Under the pieces are notes generated by a model. That model was not told the DNA's origin. It searched no databases and saw nothing but the letters and a program-made list of their open reading frames with translations. DNA of 64,000 nucleotides from Papilionanthe hookeriana x Papilionanthe teres. Taxonomy: Eukaryota > Streptophyta > Magnoliopsida > Asparagales > Orchidaceae. Positions 1 to 10,882 of the stretch are shown in pieces. Made by a program: the position numbers and the translations under genes. The DNA lies in assembly GCA_022702705.1 (NCBI GenBank), contig CM040424.1:79549452-79613451 (forward strand). Direction: 5' to 3'. How positions within the stretch are numbered: the stretch's first letter is position 1; each line of letters begins with the position of its first letter.

Positions 1-1567
1 TAGCCCCTGGACGGCTTGCGGCACAGGAAGAAGTGCCGCACTTCCAGCTTGTTCAGTAACCACTGTAGTCTCCGGAGTGGAAATTTGTATAACAGGCTGA
101 GACTTCTCCCCGACAGCCATGTCAGCTGAGTTTAAACTTTTATCAACATCAGATGCTAACGTATTCTCCTGAGCCAGGGTAGCATCAACTCTATGTTGGG
201 AATTTCCAACAACAACAGAAGGCCCAACAGCCCTTTTCCTCGAGGGAGGATGCAGTATATAGCAGTTGTCTCTAATGTGTCTGAACATTCTGCAATGCTA
301 GCAAAAGAGAGGCATGCTCTCCACCACAGCCTGCTGCCAAAACCCATCCGCACCATCAGTGATCCAAAAACGATCCACATCAGGGAGAGTGAAATCCCTC
401 TCCTCTTAAACGCTGGCACCACCTTAAGAGACCCTATCAAAAGTAGGAGCGTCAACTTTGAGAGAAGTACTGAGAACTTGACTAATGTTGTACAAAGCAC
501 GTGGATAGTACAAATGAAAGGAAAGCCCCGGAAGTTTGAACCACATAGGAACGATAGGAGGTTCCTTAGATGTGTCAAAATCAAGAGTCCATTTGATAAG
601 CTTCATGCGAGTGCCAGTAATCAAAACTGATTGTTGAGCAAAGAGTCTAGCATAGTTTTCTTTCTTTTGTATCCGAAGGAGTAAGTGTTTGTTATCCAAC
701 ACTCCCAATTTTCATCCACTAATAAGTTACATATTCTCAAAAAATTTTCTAACTGACCGAATTAGAATTTCCCAACTAAAGTAAATTTAACATCATCAGA
801 GAGAACCTTCATTTCCAGTGTGGTGAAGATAACAGCAGGTTTCCCATCTTTAGTACCAATAGGCCTGATAAAATCGCCTTGTATTTTTCCAGCCGCAGTA
901 TCATGAAATTCTTGTGGAAAAAAGAGGTGATCATTGTGGGAATTGCTGCGCACAGCTCCAGCATAGGAAGCTTTAGATGCCATCAGAAATAAGTCGCCGA
1001 GCGGCCTCTAGATTCAGTGAACTGTGCAGCAAGCATGCACACGGAAGCAGGTTCTACTATGCGACGGAAGTGCGACTGGAAATGCCTGGAACTCTTCGAG
1101 CTCCCACAACATAAAATTGTCAAGCTCGCACAGAGCCTAGCTTGTCGACAGGGACAAGCCGTGCAGAGAAACGACGAGAGAACTTGCGTTATTCTGTCAG
1201 CTGAAGAACGACGGAAAAGATAGAAGCGAGCCCCTGGAGCCCTCTTCTCGCACAGAGCCGAGGCGCCGAGCTCCCAGATTGCGAGTCGTTCGCGAGGAAG
1301 CAGTCAACTTCGAGCAGGATTCGTCGTCGCAGTAAACCGCGAGGTTCGCACGAGCCAGTGAGGCGACGTCGTCGTAGTAGTAGCAGACGACGAAGGATCG
1401 AGCAGACGACGCAGAGCTCGACGAGATTGAAGTAGCGAGACACAGCACTGCATATCCCCTTCGTCGACGAAGACTGTCGACGAAACCAGAGGACGAAGAC
1501 TATGCTAGGGTTAGCCATTACGGCGAAACCCTTGCGGAGCGACGAAGACGAAGACGCGCCGCATCTT

Positions 1568-1569
<2 letters not shown>
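1..1569 (-). mobile_element. LINE-A: 5' part of an L1-type LINE, cut by the window edge
   Basis: Reading right to left, this is a GC-rich leader (about 1569 to 984), then a broken ORF1 (983 to about 190). The peptide pieces resemble the DUF4283 plus CCHC-knuckle ORF1 of plant L1 elements and match the layout of LINE-B at 9.3-10.2 kb. The 5' end stops exactly where a (TA)n array begins. The remainder lies off the left edge. The leader, about 585 bp, is longer than that of LINE-B and not obviously similar to it, so the two are probably different subfamilies. Confidence 0.75.
190..983 (-). pseudogene. broken LINE-A ORF1 (DUF4283 plus degraded zinc knuckle)
   Basis: The reading starts at 983 with MASKASYAGAV and continues as a DUF4283-like segment to 762. 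After a frameshift it resumes at 708-424, with a KWTLDFD...PIVPMWFKLPGL stretch typical of the domain's second half. A further shift leads to a CX2CX4HX4C knuckle at about 264-302, in which the second position is an in-frame TAG. In intact elements ORF1 would be the RNA-binding protein of the LINE particle. The frameshifts and the stop make this copy inactive. Confidence 0.7.

Positions 1570-1622
<53 letters not shown>
1570..1622. repeat. (TA)n microsatellite, about 53 bp
   Basis: Perfect alternating AT directly abutting the 5' end of LINE-A. Confidence 0.97.
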
Positions 1623-1628
<6 letters not shown>

Positions 1629-1682
1629 TCATATAATAATGCATTATATATATTTATATAAAAGATTAAATCACTACAACTC

Positions 1683-1742
1683 TTTTGTTAGAGTGGTTAG
1701 GTGTCTTCTATTGCAAAAGAAGGGTTTTGGTTAATTCTACAT
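1683..1742 (+). mobile_element. possible tRNA-derived SINE head (relic)
   Basis: A box-A-like TTAGAGTGGTTAGGTG is followed by an imperfect CTTCTATTGCAAAAGAAG stem and a decayed box B (GGGTTTTGGTTAATT). The order and spacing are those of plant tRNA-derived SINE heads. No tail or target duplication was seen, so this is tentative. Confidence 0.3.
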
Positions 1743-1760
1743 AATTTTTTTATTTAGCTT

Positions 1761-1930
1761 GGCAAATCAATCCAAATACAAGCCAATTCGAACAAAATGA
1801 TCAATATTGAATCGAACACAAACAAACTTCTTATCAGCTTAATAAATTGAACACAAGCTAATACAAACAAGCCAAAACATAAACAGACTCTTAACTTGCT
1901 CAAGTTCGACTCATTTACACCCTTGTTTAT
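1761..1930. mobile_element. decayed hAT-type MITE
   Basis: It ends in CTCATTTACACCCTTG, the complement of the (C)AGGGGTGTAAACGAG terminus shared with the hAT MITEs at 18656 and 54452, and carries the same family's decayed internal 'cgaacaca' words. The left end is not defined. Confidence 0.4.
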
Positions 1931-2937
1931 CAACAAAATGATTAAAGAAAAAATCAAAATAAATATATCGAATCCATCATTGACATCCTATTTCCTAATA
2001 TACTAATTTAGAATAAAATATCCATTCTACTTCAAAACCCCACAAACATCAAGATTGTCTTTCATAAAACAACAATGATAGATACAATATAATAAAATAA
2101 AAGCTCAAAAAGAATATATATATATAAGAAGAAAAAGCACCAAAATTGTCTTTGTTAACTAATCTTACCAGACCTAATAACTTAACCAAAGCACATGATT
2201 TCCAATGTTATTAATCCTTAAAAATGTATTGCGTGCCCTAATTTCTCGAACCCTAACCCTAGAAACATGTCATCGCTGATATTAGGCGTTTCCTTGCTGC
2301 TATGGAAAACCTTATCCGCCTATAATAGTCTGCCACACCACATAGTGGTAACCTAATCCTCCCTTAATTTCTTTGCTTAATTACGTGTATTCCCCTCAAC
2401 TGTGATATAGCTTTAAGCATTTGGATTCCGGAATTAGGGAGCCAATATGAAATTAATATTTATGCAGTGTTAATGATCAATTAACGTCGCTGTAACTCTT
2501 TATTTGGCTGTCGTTTTCATGCAGGAAAGAAGAGAAACAAAGTAGAAGATGGGGAAAGTGCCCACGAAGGTCCTATGGGATTTAAAATTTTGCACTAATT
2601 GAATGGCGGCTTGTGCATTCTAGAGGGCATATTAGCTCCTAGATATTAAAATAATCAATAATATTTGAAGAAGTTATCAGAACTTTCAAAAAAAGAAAAA
2701 AATAATAATAATATATATGCTACACTAAGAGAGAAAGAGGGGATTTTTATGTGACTAAGGAGAAATTATTATATACTTTTTTTGAGATGAGTTGATGATG
2801 ATGTGAATTCGTCGGAATTACATTAATTACTTTGAGCAAATTTGGCTTAACAATCTATCTCATCTATATTTTCTTAATTTATGAGTTTTAAGGTGTAGGA
2901 CATAATAGTTTGTGTTATATGAAATAAAATTATATTT
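1931..2937. other. AT-rich DNA without a recognised gene
   Basis: No convincing coding region. A telo-box-like AACCCTAACCCTA at 2249-2261 lies just before an ATG at 2267 that opens only a short frame. About 260 bp further on, a TGCAG/G acceptor-like site precedes a short basic reading (GKRRNK). This could be a fragment of a housekeeping-gene 5' region, but no gene can be named. Confidence 0.4.
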
Positions 2938-3822
2938 TGATGCGTCTTTAGAGAATTTGCGGCGGTAGAGTAATGGAGTATCGTCTTAGCGTTGTATGAG
3001 AATTCAGCACACACTCAAGTGGAAAAGAATAATCAGTAATGACACCTGAAGATTTTAAGTGGAAAAACCCGTAAAGAGAAAAAACTACAGGGCATGTCCC
3101 AATTGTAAAAGTTCACTATTAGTAAATGATTACAAAGATCCCTTATTTCACAAACTGGAAAGGGTAACTATATTTTTCAGATTACAACGTCAACTAATGT
3201 CATCTGATTGGTGATGATCGACAATGACTGGTGGTGATTGATTGTGACGGTCGACGATGGTCGATGACGATTGGCGGTAGTCGACGGCTGTCGACGAATG
3301 TCTACGACGGTCGGCGGCGGTTGAGATAGTACTAGACTTCAGCTCATTCTCAGAGCTTCCAATTCTCTCTAAGGCTTTCAGACTCTTCAAGTGAGTGTGG
3401 CTCTATTTATAGTGTTATGTGTGTAATTAATGCATGATAACATTTAATGGACATTTGAGTGCTTTAACGATGTCGTAATTGAGCAATCTTGAGCTCTTTG
3501 GATTTGTCTTGTAGAGATGCTCGATTCGACTATGAACTCGCCAGATTCGACATTCGTTTGACCTTCCAAATATGTGCAAAAATCATTCAAGTGTAGTTTA
3601 ATGACTTGATCTAAGCTTGATTTGACTCAGATTGTATTAACTTTGATATCATTAGGTCCATCTTATCGAACCAGTCAGTTTTACTATAAGTTTGTTGAAA
3701 TCGAAGCTCTGAATGACTTTTTATCAAGATTTGAACATTTTTTGCTCTAAATATTATCTCGAGATTCATGTCATGTCTCGAGATTCGTGCTGAATGATAA
3801 AATTTATTGGTGGCACGTATCA
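2938..3822 (+). mobile_element. solo LTR (copy 1), about 885 bp
   Basis: It begins TGATGCGT and ends GTATCA, an inverted TG...CA terminus. The flanking 5-mers are TATTT (2933-2937) and TCTTT (3823-3827), one mismatch apart. Its first 150 bp and last 330 bp align by eye with the solo LTR at 46156-47451. A stretch rich in GTCGACGA-like words lies at about 3190-3330. No internal retrotransposon sequence is present, so it is best read as a recombined solo LTR. The superfamily is not determinable. Confidence 0.65.
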
Positions 3823-3857
3823 TCTTTCTACCATAAAAATATGGCGAAGTTTGTTTA

Positions 3858-3880
3858 ATATATATATATATATATATATA
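3858..3880. repeat. (TA)n microsatellite at the 3' end of LINE-B
   Basis: About 23 bp of alternating TA directly adjoining the LINE-B 3' end. Confidence 0.95.
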
Positions 3881-4527
3881 GGGGAAAGAGCACAAAGGGC
3901 TCCTTACGTGTTAATATTCAAAAAAGGTGTTACAAAATTGGAGGGGTTAAGGAGTCGGGACCCCACTACAAAACCCAAAAAAGATACTGATAACGCACGC
4001 TCAGAGGTCCCGTCTCCTACCATCCCCCTCCCACCGTACAACGCACGCAAGATAAAACTCCAAAATAAAATGATAAGTGCATGTACAGCAAAAATCCCAA
4101 AAACTGAAGGAGCAGCAACTTTATCCAACAGCAAATGAACAAAAAATAAACGCATCAATACCAGCAGGGTATAAGTAACGAACGTGTAACCATAAGCAAA
4201 AAGAAATCGAGCAGGTTCATCAGTAGAGAGCTCCTCTTCATGTAACGTGCATGCAACCTTAAGCAAGAGAGCCCAGCAGAAGCAATAGGCAAACCTGCAA
4301 AGCCTACTAATAGCAGAAAGGGAATTCCAAAACATCAAAACTTCAAACAAAATGAAAACTCAGCGCACCTAGTATAGTGAAATAGGGGTCTACAATCAAC
4401 AATGTAGAGCAGAAGAAACATCAGCCAAACAGAAATCACCAAACAGGAAAGGAGTGAAATACCCCCCAATAAGTAAAAGAAAAGAGACAAAACAAAAACA
4501 GAGCTCAAAACAGACAAACCGCAGATA

Positions 4528-7500
4528 CTAGATATATCTAATGTAAGGCAAATTAATCCTATCACCATGCAGTAAATAGGCTAACTGTTGAGGAGGGGAG
4601 ATGCCCACCATAGGAGAACACTCTGCATTCTTAGCTAACCAATCAGCAACTCTATTGCCTTCCCTAAAGTTGAAATTTAAACGCATTTGCAGGTGGCAAG
4701 TATCAATGAGGTTCCAAATGCGTCTAAACAGAAACAACAGATTCCAAGGAATGGCATCCAGCTTGAGATACATGTTTATAAGCAAAATAGAATCAGTTTC
4801 CACCATTAGGTAGTTAATCTTGAAAATAATAGCAGATCTCGAAGCCGGAAAGAGAGCCCGAACTTCGAGTCATAAGTGGGGAATCAACCACCACAGGAGA
4901 TGAAAAGTAGGAAATTAACTTACCTTGATGATCCCTGAAAACACCCCCCACACCAGCTTGGGAAGGGGACCAGCTACCATCAATATTAACTTTGATAACA
5001 CCAAAAGGAGGAGGGAGCCATCTGACAGCAAAAGGCTTCTTAACCATAGTGTTATCACTAGTGAACAACCTAGAAGCTCTGTTATAATAGGCTAAAATAT
5101 TAGAGAAAGTAATCTCAACAGAAGGTTTGTTAACAGCATGTTTGTAATCGTTCCTGGCATTCCAAATAAACCATAACACAACATAAGGGAAAAAATCTAA
5201 ACACTTCCCAGCATGATTTACAGACTTCCAGACCTTCAAGTAACCAGTAATGGAGTAACAACCCGACCAAGTAAGCCCAAAAAAACCAGCCAGTCTGTTA
5301 GAAAAAGGACATTTAAAAAATAAATGAGGAGAGGACTCCTCATCACTTAAACAGAGCAGGCATATGGAAGCCAGTCTCAAGCCCTTAAGCTTCAAAATAT
5401 CATCCAATGGAAGAATCAAAGAAACATATCTCCAAAGAAAAAAAAAATAGAGGGGGTAAAAATAGGATTCCAAACCTCAATCCCCCAATTAGCAGTAGGA
5501 AAGGAATTAAATATATTATAAAGGTGCTTGCTAACAGAGATCTGCAAATTTTTCTTCCAAATAGGTTTGTCATGGTGAGATATTCTTATAGGGATTTGGC
5601 TGATAAGCATAGCAGAATCAATACCAACCAGATCTCTAATCTTAGAAATGTCCCAATTCCCGTGAGACCGATGAATCGCAACCAAGAGGTTATCTCGAAT
5701 AGAGAGACTGTGCATCCGGACAAAGATTAGGACTACCCCAACTATCATGCCAAAAGGAAACTTTCCCATCACCAATGTCCCAAAAAATTGCCTGAGATGC
5801 ATTAGTCCTATGAGTCAGGATAGCCTTCCAAATTTTAGAATCACCAGAGTTCTACTTAACAACAGCAGGGTGAGCGACACTGCAATATTTAGCATGCATG
5901 TAATTAGCCCAAATTGAATCCCTTAGTCTAAATTTATACCACAACTTACACATGTTTATTTCAACAATATGGGGGAGGGCTTTGAAACCCAGCCCCCCAG
6001 CAAACTTAGGCTTACACAACCTTCTCCACGAGAGCCAGTGCTTCTTGGCCCCCCCACCTTCCCAAAGAAACCTATTAAAAACTTTTTCAAGTAAAGTAAT
6101 GGAACTTTTCTTAGCATTAAAAACTTGAAGAGCATATAGGGAATGCTATGCAGACACACTATTCGAGCAGAGTTAAACGACCCCCATTAGACGAGAAAGT
6201 ATTGTTCCGGTGAAAAATTTTTTGCTTAACTTTGTCAATAACAACATCCATTTGAATTTGCTTACATCTACCCCTAATAAAATTAACACCTAAATATTTA
6301 AGAGGAAGCTTAGCAGCAATATAACCAGTGTGATTGGTAACCCATAATTGATGTGTATGAGATAAGTGCTTACTGAAGAAAATATGACACTTATCCTTGT
6401 TAAAAGACATACCAGAAGCCTTCTCAAAATCACCTAAGGTTTTCATCAAGGCTTTAATAGTAGCCTTAGAAGCATTAGAAAACACCACAATGTCATCGGC
6501 ATAAGCCAAGTGGCTAACAGGAAAATGAGCTTTGTTAGAGAAATAAGCACATGCGTTGATGTAAGGATTGTTAAGCAGTCTAGACAGGTAATCAAAAGCA
6601 ATGATAAAGATGACATGAGATAGGGGGTCTCCCTGCTTAATACCTCTATTAGCAGAGAAGAAACCATGAGTGCTGCCATTGATCAAGATGCTATAGTGAT
6701 TATTGTAAAGCCATCTTTTAATTAAAAGACATAAATTAACATTAAAACCTCTGGCTAACAACACATTCAAGATGAAGTCCCAATTGATAGTGTCAAAAGC
6801 TTTCTTGATGTCAAGCTTCAGAATGACATTACCTCCTCTGCACTTCCTATCCAAGTCTTCGAGAAGCTCTTGGGCCGGCGAGGATGTTATCGGTGATCTC
6901 CCTGCCTTTAATAAAGGCAGATTGATGAGGAGATATCAGCTTGTCAAGATGTGGTTGCAGCCTTGCAACCAAAATTTTACTGATCACTTTAGATAACACA
7001 GATGTTAAGGAAATAGGTCTAAAGTTATTCCATTTAGATCTATCATTATCTTTTGGGATAAGCACAATCAAAGCTGCAGAAAAATATTTGCAGAGGTCAT
7101 CCCCCAAAAAGAAACTTTGTATAGCCATAATGAATTCTTTTTTAATAACATCCCAACATTTGATATAAAAACAAGAGGTAAAGCCATCTGGACCAGGCGC
7201 TTTATTAGCATTTAGGCTCTTTAAAGCAATATAAATCTCCTCCTCCGAGGGGATATCAGTGAGGCAAATAAATGTAACATAATCTTTATCAGCATTGAAA
7301 AGATTGCCATCCAAGCAAGAGACCTGCACATCACTATTGAATAAAGTAGAAAAATAATTAACAGCACTCCTACCAATGTCCAACGAATCATTGAGAACAG
7401 TACCATCACAATCAATGATTTGATTAATGATATTAGTGTTTATCCTATTTTTGATCTTAGCATGGAAGTAATTAGTGTTTCTATCCCCTTTAGTGAAATG

Positions 7501-8515
7501 GATATCATGAGCTTTTTGCATGAGAAGGTCTTCCTCAAGAGCAATATCAGCAAGAAGAATTATGTGGGCATGAGCAAGCTCCTGCGCATTCTCAGCAGAC
7601 ATAAAAGCATTAGCTTCTAAATTATTGACAGTATGCAAAGAGTTAACCACTCTAGTATGAATGTTACCAAAGACCTCATGGTTCCAGTTCTTAAGCCCAG
7701 CAGCAACCTGCTTATGAAGCTGCCACAAAACATACCAAGGAGAACCACATCTTATAGGGTGCCACAGAGCTTTAATGAGATCAAGAAAAGTGGGGTGAGT
7801 AGTCCAAATATTTAAGAATTTAAAGGGGGATCTGACTGGTTTGGAGTGAAAAGCAAGATGTAAGAGAAGGGGATTATGGTCAGAGGACGCATGACTGAGG
7901 TGTTGAACCCTAAAGAGTTGATAATAGTTAAAAAAGTTGGGGTTACCAAAATACTTGTCTAATCTTTGAAAGAGCAGACCTCTTCTCCAAGTGAAAGGAG
8001 GACCAGTGAACCCCAAATCATAGAGATTGGCCTGGGAGATGCTCTCACAGAATTTATGCATTAAATTAGAGTCAATGTTGGCTCCCCTCTCCTTTCAGCA
8101 ACGGACATGACCATGTTAAAATCCCCACCAACAAACCAACTATCATTAATAGAATTTCCTATGGCAATGAGCTTATTCCAGAGGATGTACTTATCAGCAA
8201 GAATGATACTAGCATAAACAAAAGTTAACCAACCATTGAAACAATCATAGCTGTAGTGAGCAAGCACAAATTGTTTATCATCTTCAATGATATGAAGATT
8301 AATGTTTTTTTCCAAAACACCCAAATTTTATTATTGCTGTTACAATGATAAGAGTAAAGAGGAAAACAGTTGAAGATTTTCTCTTTATTATTAATAACCA
8401 TAGGCTCTAAAATGGCAAAAATATCCAGATGATGGATCCTACAAAGGTGCTTCAGACGCTTAAGGGAGGGAGGATCAGCCACTCCCCTAATATTCCAAAC
8501 CATGATGTTAGACAT
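4528..8515 (-). pseudogene. LINE-B ORF2 (endonuclease, RT, RNase H), frameshifted
   Basis: It starts MSNIMVWNIRG at 8515. The endonuclease keeps GGDFN (about 8115-8135) and SSDHNP (about 7870-7888). The reverse transcriptase keeps LDIKKAFD, QGDP (about 6630) and YADD (about 6491-6505), and the following LKYLGV motif. A zf-RVT Cys/His cluster (CLLCLSDEESSPHLFFKC) lies near 5290-5345. RNase H begins VIKVNIDGSW near 4990 and ends REGNRVADWLAK near 4640-4670. Frame changes are visible in an A7 run near 8310, and near 8075, 6850 (one extra G) and 4812, with others between 6160 and 5470. In an intact element this enzyme nicks the target and copies the RNA in place. This copy cannot encode it. Confidence 0.9.
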
Positions 8516-10222
8516 GATGTTTTCCACCTCTTCTAGTGGTCCTAGAAGAGGGAGGTGAAATTTCACTTTCAGACAAACTAGGGGCAGATTGTTCTGTATT
8601 TAACATGGTTCCAGGTATTTGTTTCTTACTTCTTTTCCTATTAGACTTTTGAATGATCCACTCAGATTCCATATCAGAGTGTGCCTCCAATATAGTAGTA
8701 TCATTAACATTGTGACAGGATTCAACAATAGCAGGTGTCGTGTTGTCATGAGCTTGTATGTCTATAAGTTGGGTAGATGTGGGAGGGTTTTGAGGTGTTC
8801 CTTTGGAATCAGCCTGATTACTAGTCTCTTTGAGAACACAAGTATTAGGAAGCAGGATAGAATCAGAGAGAGGAAAAACCTCAGTTCTGAAATTTAACAC
8901 AGGGGTATTAAGATCAGGAGGAACTACATCAGGTAACAGAATCTGTATATTTTGATCATCTTCAACAGTTACAGACAAATCACCTGTAGAGCTGTGGTGG
9001 GAAATAGCATTATCATTCTTATCCAAAGATAAACATAATTGGTTTGTGTCATCCAAACCCAGGACAATGTTGGATTTGCAAGGTAAGATGTTGCTGGGAG
9101 TAGTACATAAAAGGGTTGAGTTTTCCATAGGAAAGATCAAAGTGGGTGATGCATTGTGAGATGCGGAGGTCCTCTGATCACAGGGAGGATCAACTGGGTC
9201 TTCTAAAGGTGAAGGAACATGAGTGTTAAATGCAACCTCAGCATTGCTTGGATTATTAGAGTTTGAACTGCAGCTCTGCTCCACGAGAGGATAAAGGTTT
9301 GGTCGGGGGGATGATGACAGGGGAGATAAGGGGGAGGTTTAGTGGAGGTGGGGTGACAGTAGATGCAGCAGGTATTTGTGTCAAAGGAGGCTCAGCGGAT
9401 ATAGGCTGTTGGGTAGTGTGGATGGTGGCTGCGGGCAAAGTAGAAGGTTTAAGATGGGGATGAAGTCTATAACAAATCGTAGGGGAGTGGCCAAACATAG
9501 CACAGTGAGAGCAATAAGGTGGGTGTGAGCCCATAATAACTGCTCGCCGCGTACCCGATGTGTGAGGAACCTATCCGGACTTCATCCGGATAGAGGCTGG
9601 GTGATGTCTCTCTCAACTAAAAAACAGAGCATGCGGGCTTTGAACGATCAATCGTAGGATTATCCACTCTGAGAGGCGTACCAAATCCTTTTGCAAGGGA
9701 GTAAAGGATTTCATGGTTAAAAAGATGGTATTTATACTCAGGAAATTTTATCCAGACTGGAATAACAGGGGATTCAGCTTTGGGATTGAAATCAACGCTC
9801 CATTTTAGTATTCGCATATACCTATTGTCTATTTTAAGAACCTTACGAGCAAAAACATTCGTGTAGTCAACATCGTTGGTTAGATCTATAAGGATATGCC
9901 TACCATCGACAGAACCTATCTTCCAGGCGCCCGTAAGCTTTAGGGAGTCAAATTCTTTTCAGATGATGTCTAACTTCGGATGACCATAAAGAAACTTACC
10001 AATCAACACAAAACGACAAGATGAAGCAAGAATGTTAGTCTCCTCCTCCGAAAGAAAAAGAGCAGGCTTACCGTTTTTCCTTCCGAGCCTCTTGATGAAA
10101 CTATACTCACCCCCACCAATCTCCCAAGCCTCATGAAAAACTTGTGGGAAATAGCAAGAGTGGCTCCTGGAGGTCGTACTAGAACCCCCCGTGACGGCAT
10201 TGGCGTAGTTACGCTCCATCAC
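8508..10222 (-). pseudogene. LINE-B ORF1 (DUF4283, CCHC knuckle), disrupted
   Basis: It starts MMERNYANAVTGG at 10222. A DUF4283-like region follows, with CRFVLIGKFLYGHPKLD and later ILKWSVDFNPKAESPVIPVW. An in-frame TGA sits at about 9958 and the frame resumes directly after it. A frameshift lies between 9617 and 9534. The knuckle CSHCAMFGHSPTIC is at about 9480-9520. After one more frame change near 9270, a long low-complexity, Ser/Pro-rich tail runs 9284-8508 and ends with basic RKRSKKQ. The protein would bind the LINE RNA. Its stop codon overlaps the ORF2 start by 8 nt (ATGTCTAA). The small palindrome CTATCCGGA...TCCGGATAG at about 9571-9593 lies near the frameshift and may be related to it. 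Confidence 0.85.
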
Positions 10223-10414
10223 AGCTTACAAAATAAGAAAAGAAAACAAAAGAGAGAAAAAAGGGGGGAGATCACCGAGCCCGGGCGACGGCGATCGCCC
10301 GGGAGAAGACCAAACGGAGAGACAGCACGCCTAAACGACGGAAAGCGCCCTAGAATAGCCATGAAACCCCCAGAGCGGAAACCTAGCCGTCGACGCCATG
10401 AAACCCCCAGAGCC

Positions 10415-10416
<2 letters not shown>

Positions 10417-10495
<79 letters not shown>
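10417..10495. repeat. (TA)n microsatellite, about 79 bp
   Basis: Perfect AT alternation beginning at the LINE-B 5' end and lying about 390 bp upstream of the MYB start codon. Confidence 0.97.
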
Positions 10496-10498
<3 letters not shown>

Positions 10499-10716
10499 AA
10501 ATATAATATATAAATACTTGATATGTATATATTTATATGCTTAAAAGCTATTTGCTCAAAACATTTTCATCTCAAGCTCTACTAATTATTGAACCATAAA
10601 AAAATAATATTATTTTCTTTTGATCAAATTAAAAAATAAATAACAGATTAAAATAAGCTTATGTATATACATCTGAATTAGCAAACACATAACTCTTCTT
10701 ACACTTAAAAAACTCA

Positions 10717-10830
10717 TATATAAAACGTCACTATAAAACCATCATTTTTTGCACATAGTTTATAGATAATAAAATTGTTATAAGAAAACTAACCCCACAA
10801 ACCAATGCAGCCTCTTTGACCTCTATAAAA
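10717..10830 (+). promoter_or_regulatory. TATA boxes of the MYB gene
   Basis: CTCTATAAAACC at 10821-10832 lies 53 nt before the ATG and is the best-placed TATA box. Two more (TATATAAA at 10717, TATAAAA at 10732) lie farther out and could serve a longer leader. Confidence 0.5.
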
Positions 10831-10882
10831 CCATGGCTGCCTCCACTCCCTTCAAGCAAACAAACTCCTTTCAGAGAAAACC

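Larger units (their letters stand above)
3881..10416 (-). mobile_element. LINE-B: nearly full-length L1-type LINE with RNase H
   Basis: On the - strand from 10416 it shows a leader of about 195 bp, ORF1 (DUF4283 and CCHC knuckle), then ORF2 with AP-endonuclease, reverse transcriptase, zf-RVT and plant-type RNase H, then a 3' region of about 650 bp. Its length of about 6.5 kb is normal for a complete plant L1. Both ends stop in (TA)n arrays (3858-3880 and 10417-10495). Target duplications cannot be told from the microsatellite. A near-perfect 16-bp word (ATGAAACCCCCAGAGC) occurs twice in the leader (about 10360 and 10398). Several frameshifts and at least one stop make it inactive, but all catalytic motifs are still legible, so it is fairly young. 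Confidence 0.93.

Noticed and set aside
424..584. Overlapping open frames on both strands in the first 600 bp
   Set aside because: Only the - strand frames match LINE ORF1 text; the others are shadows of it.
9541..9600. CTATCCGGA...TCCGGATAG palindrome as a regulatory operator
   Set aside because: It lies inside LINE ORF1 near a frameshift and has no gene context for regulation.
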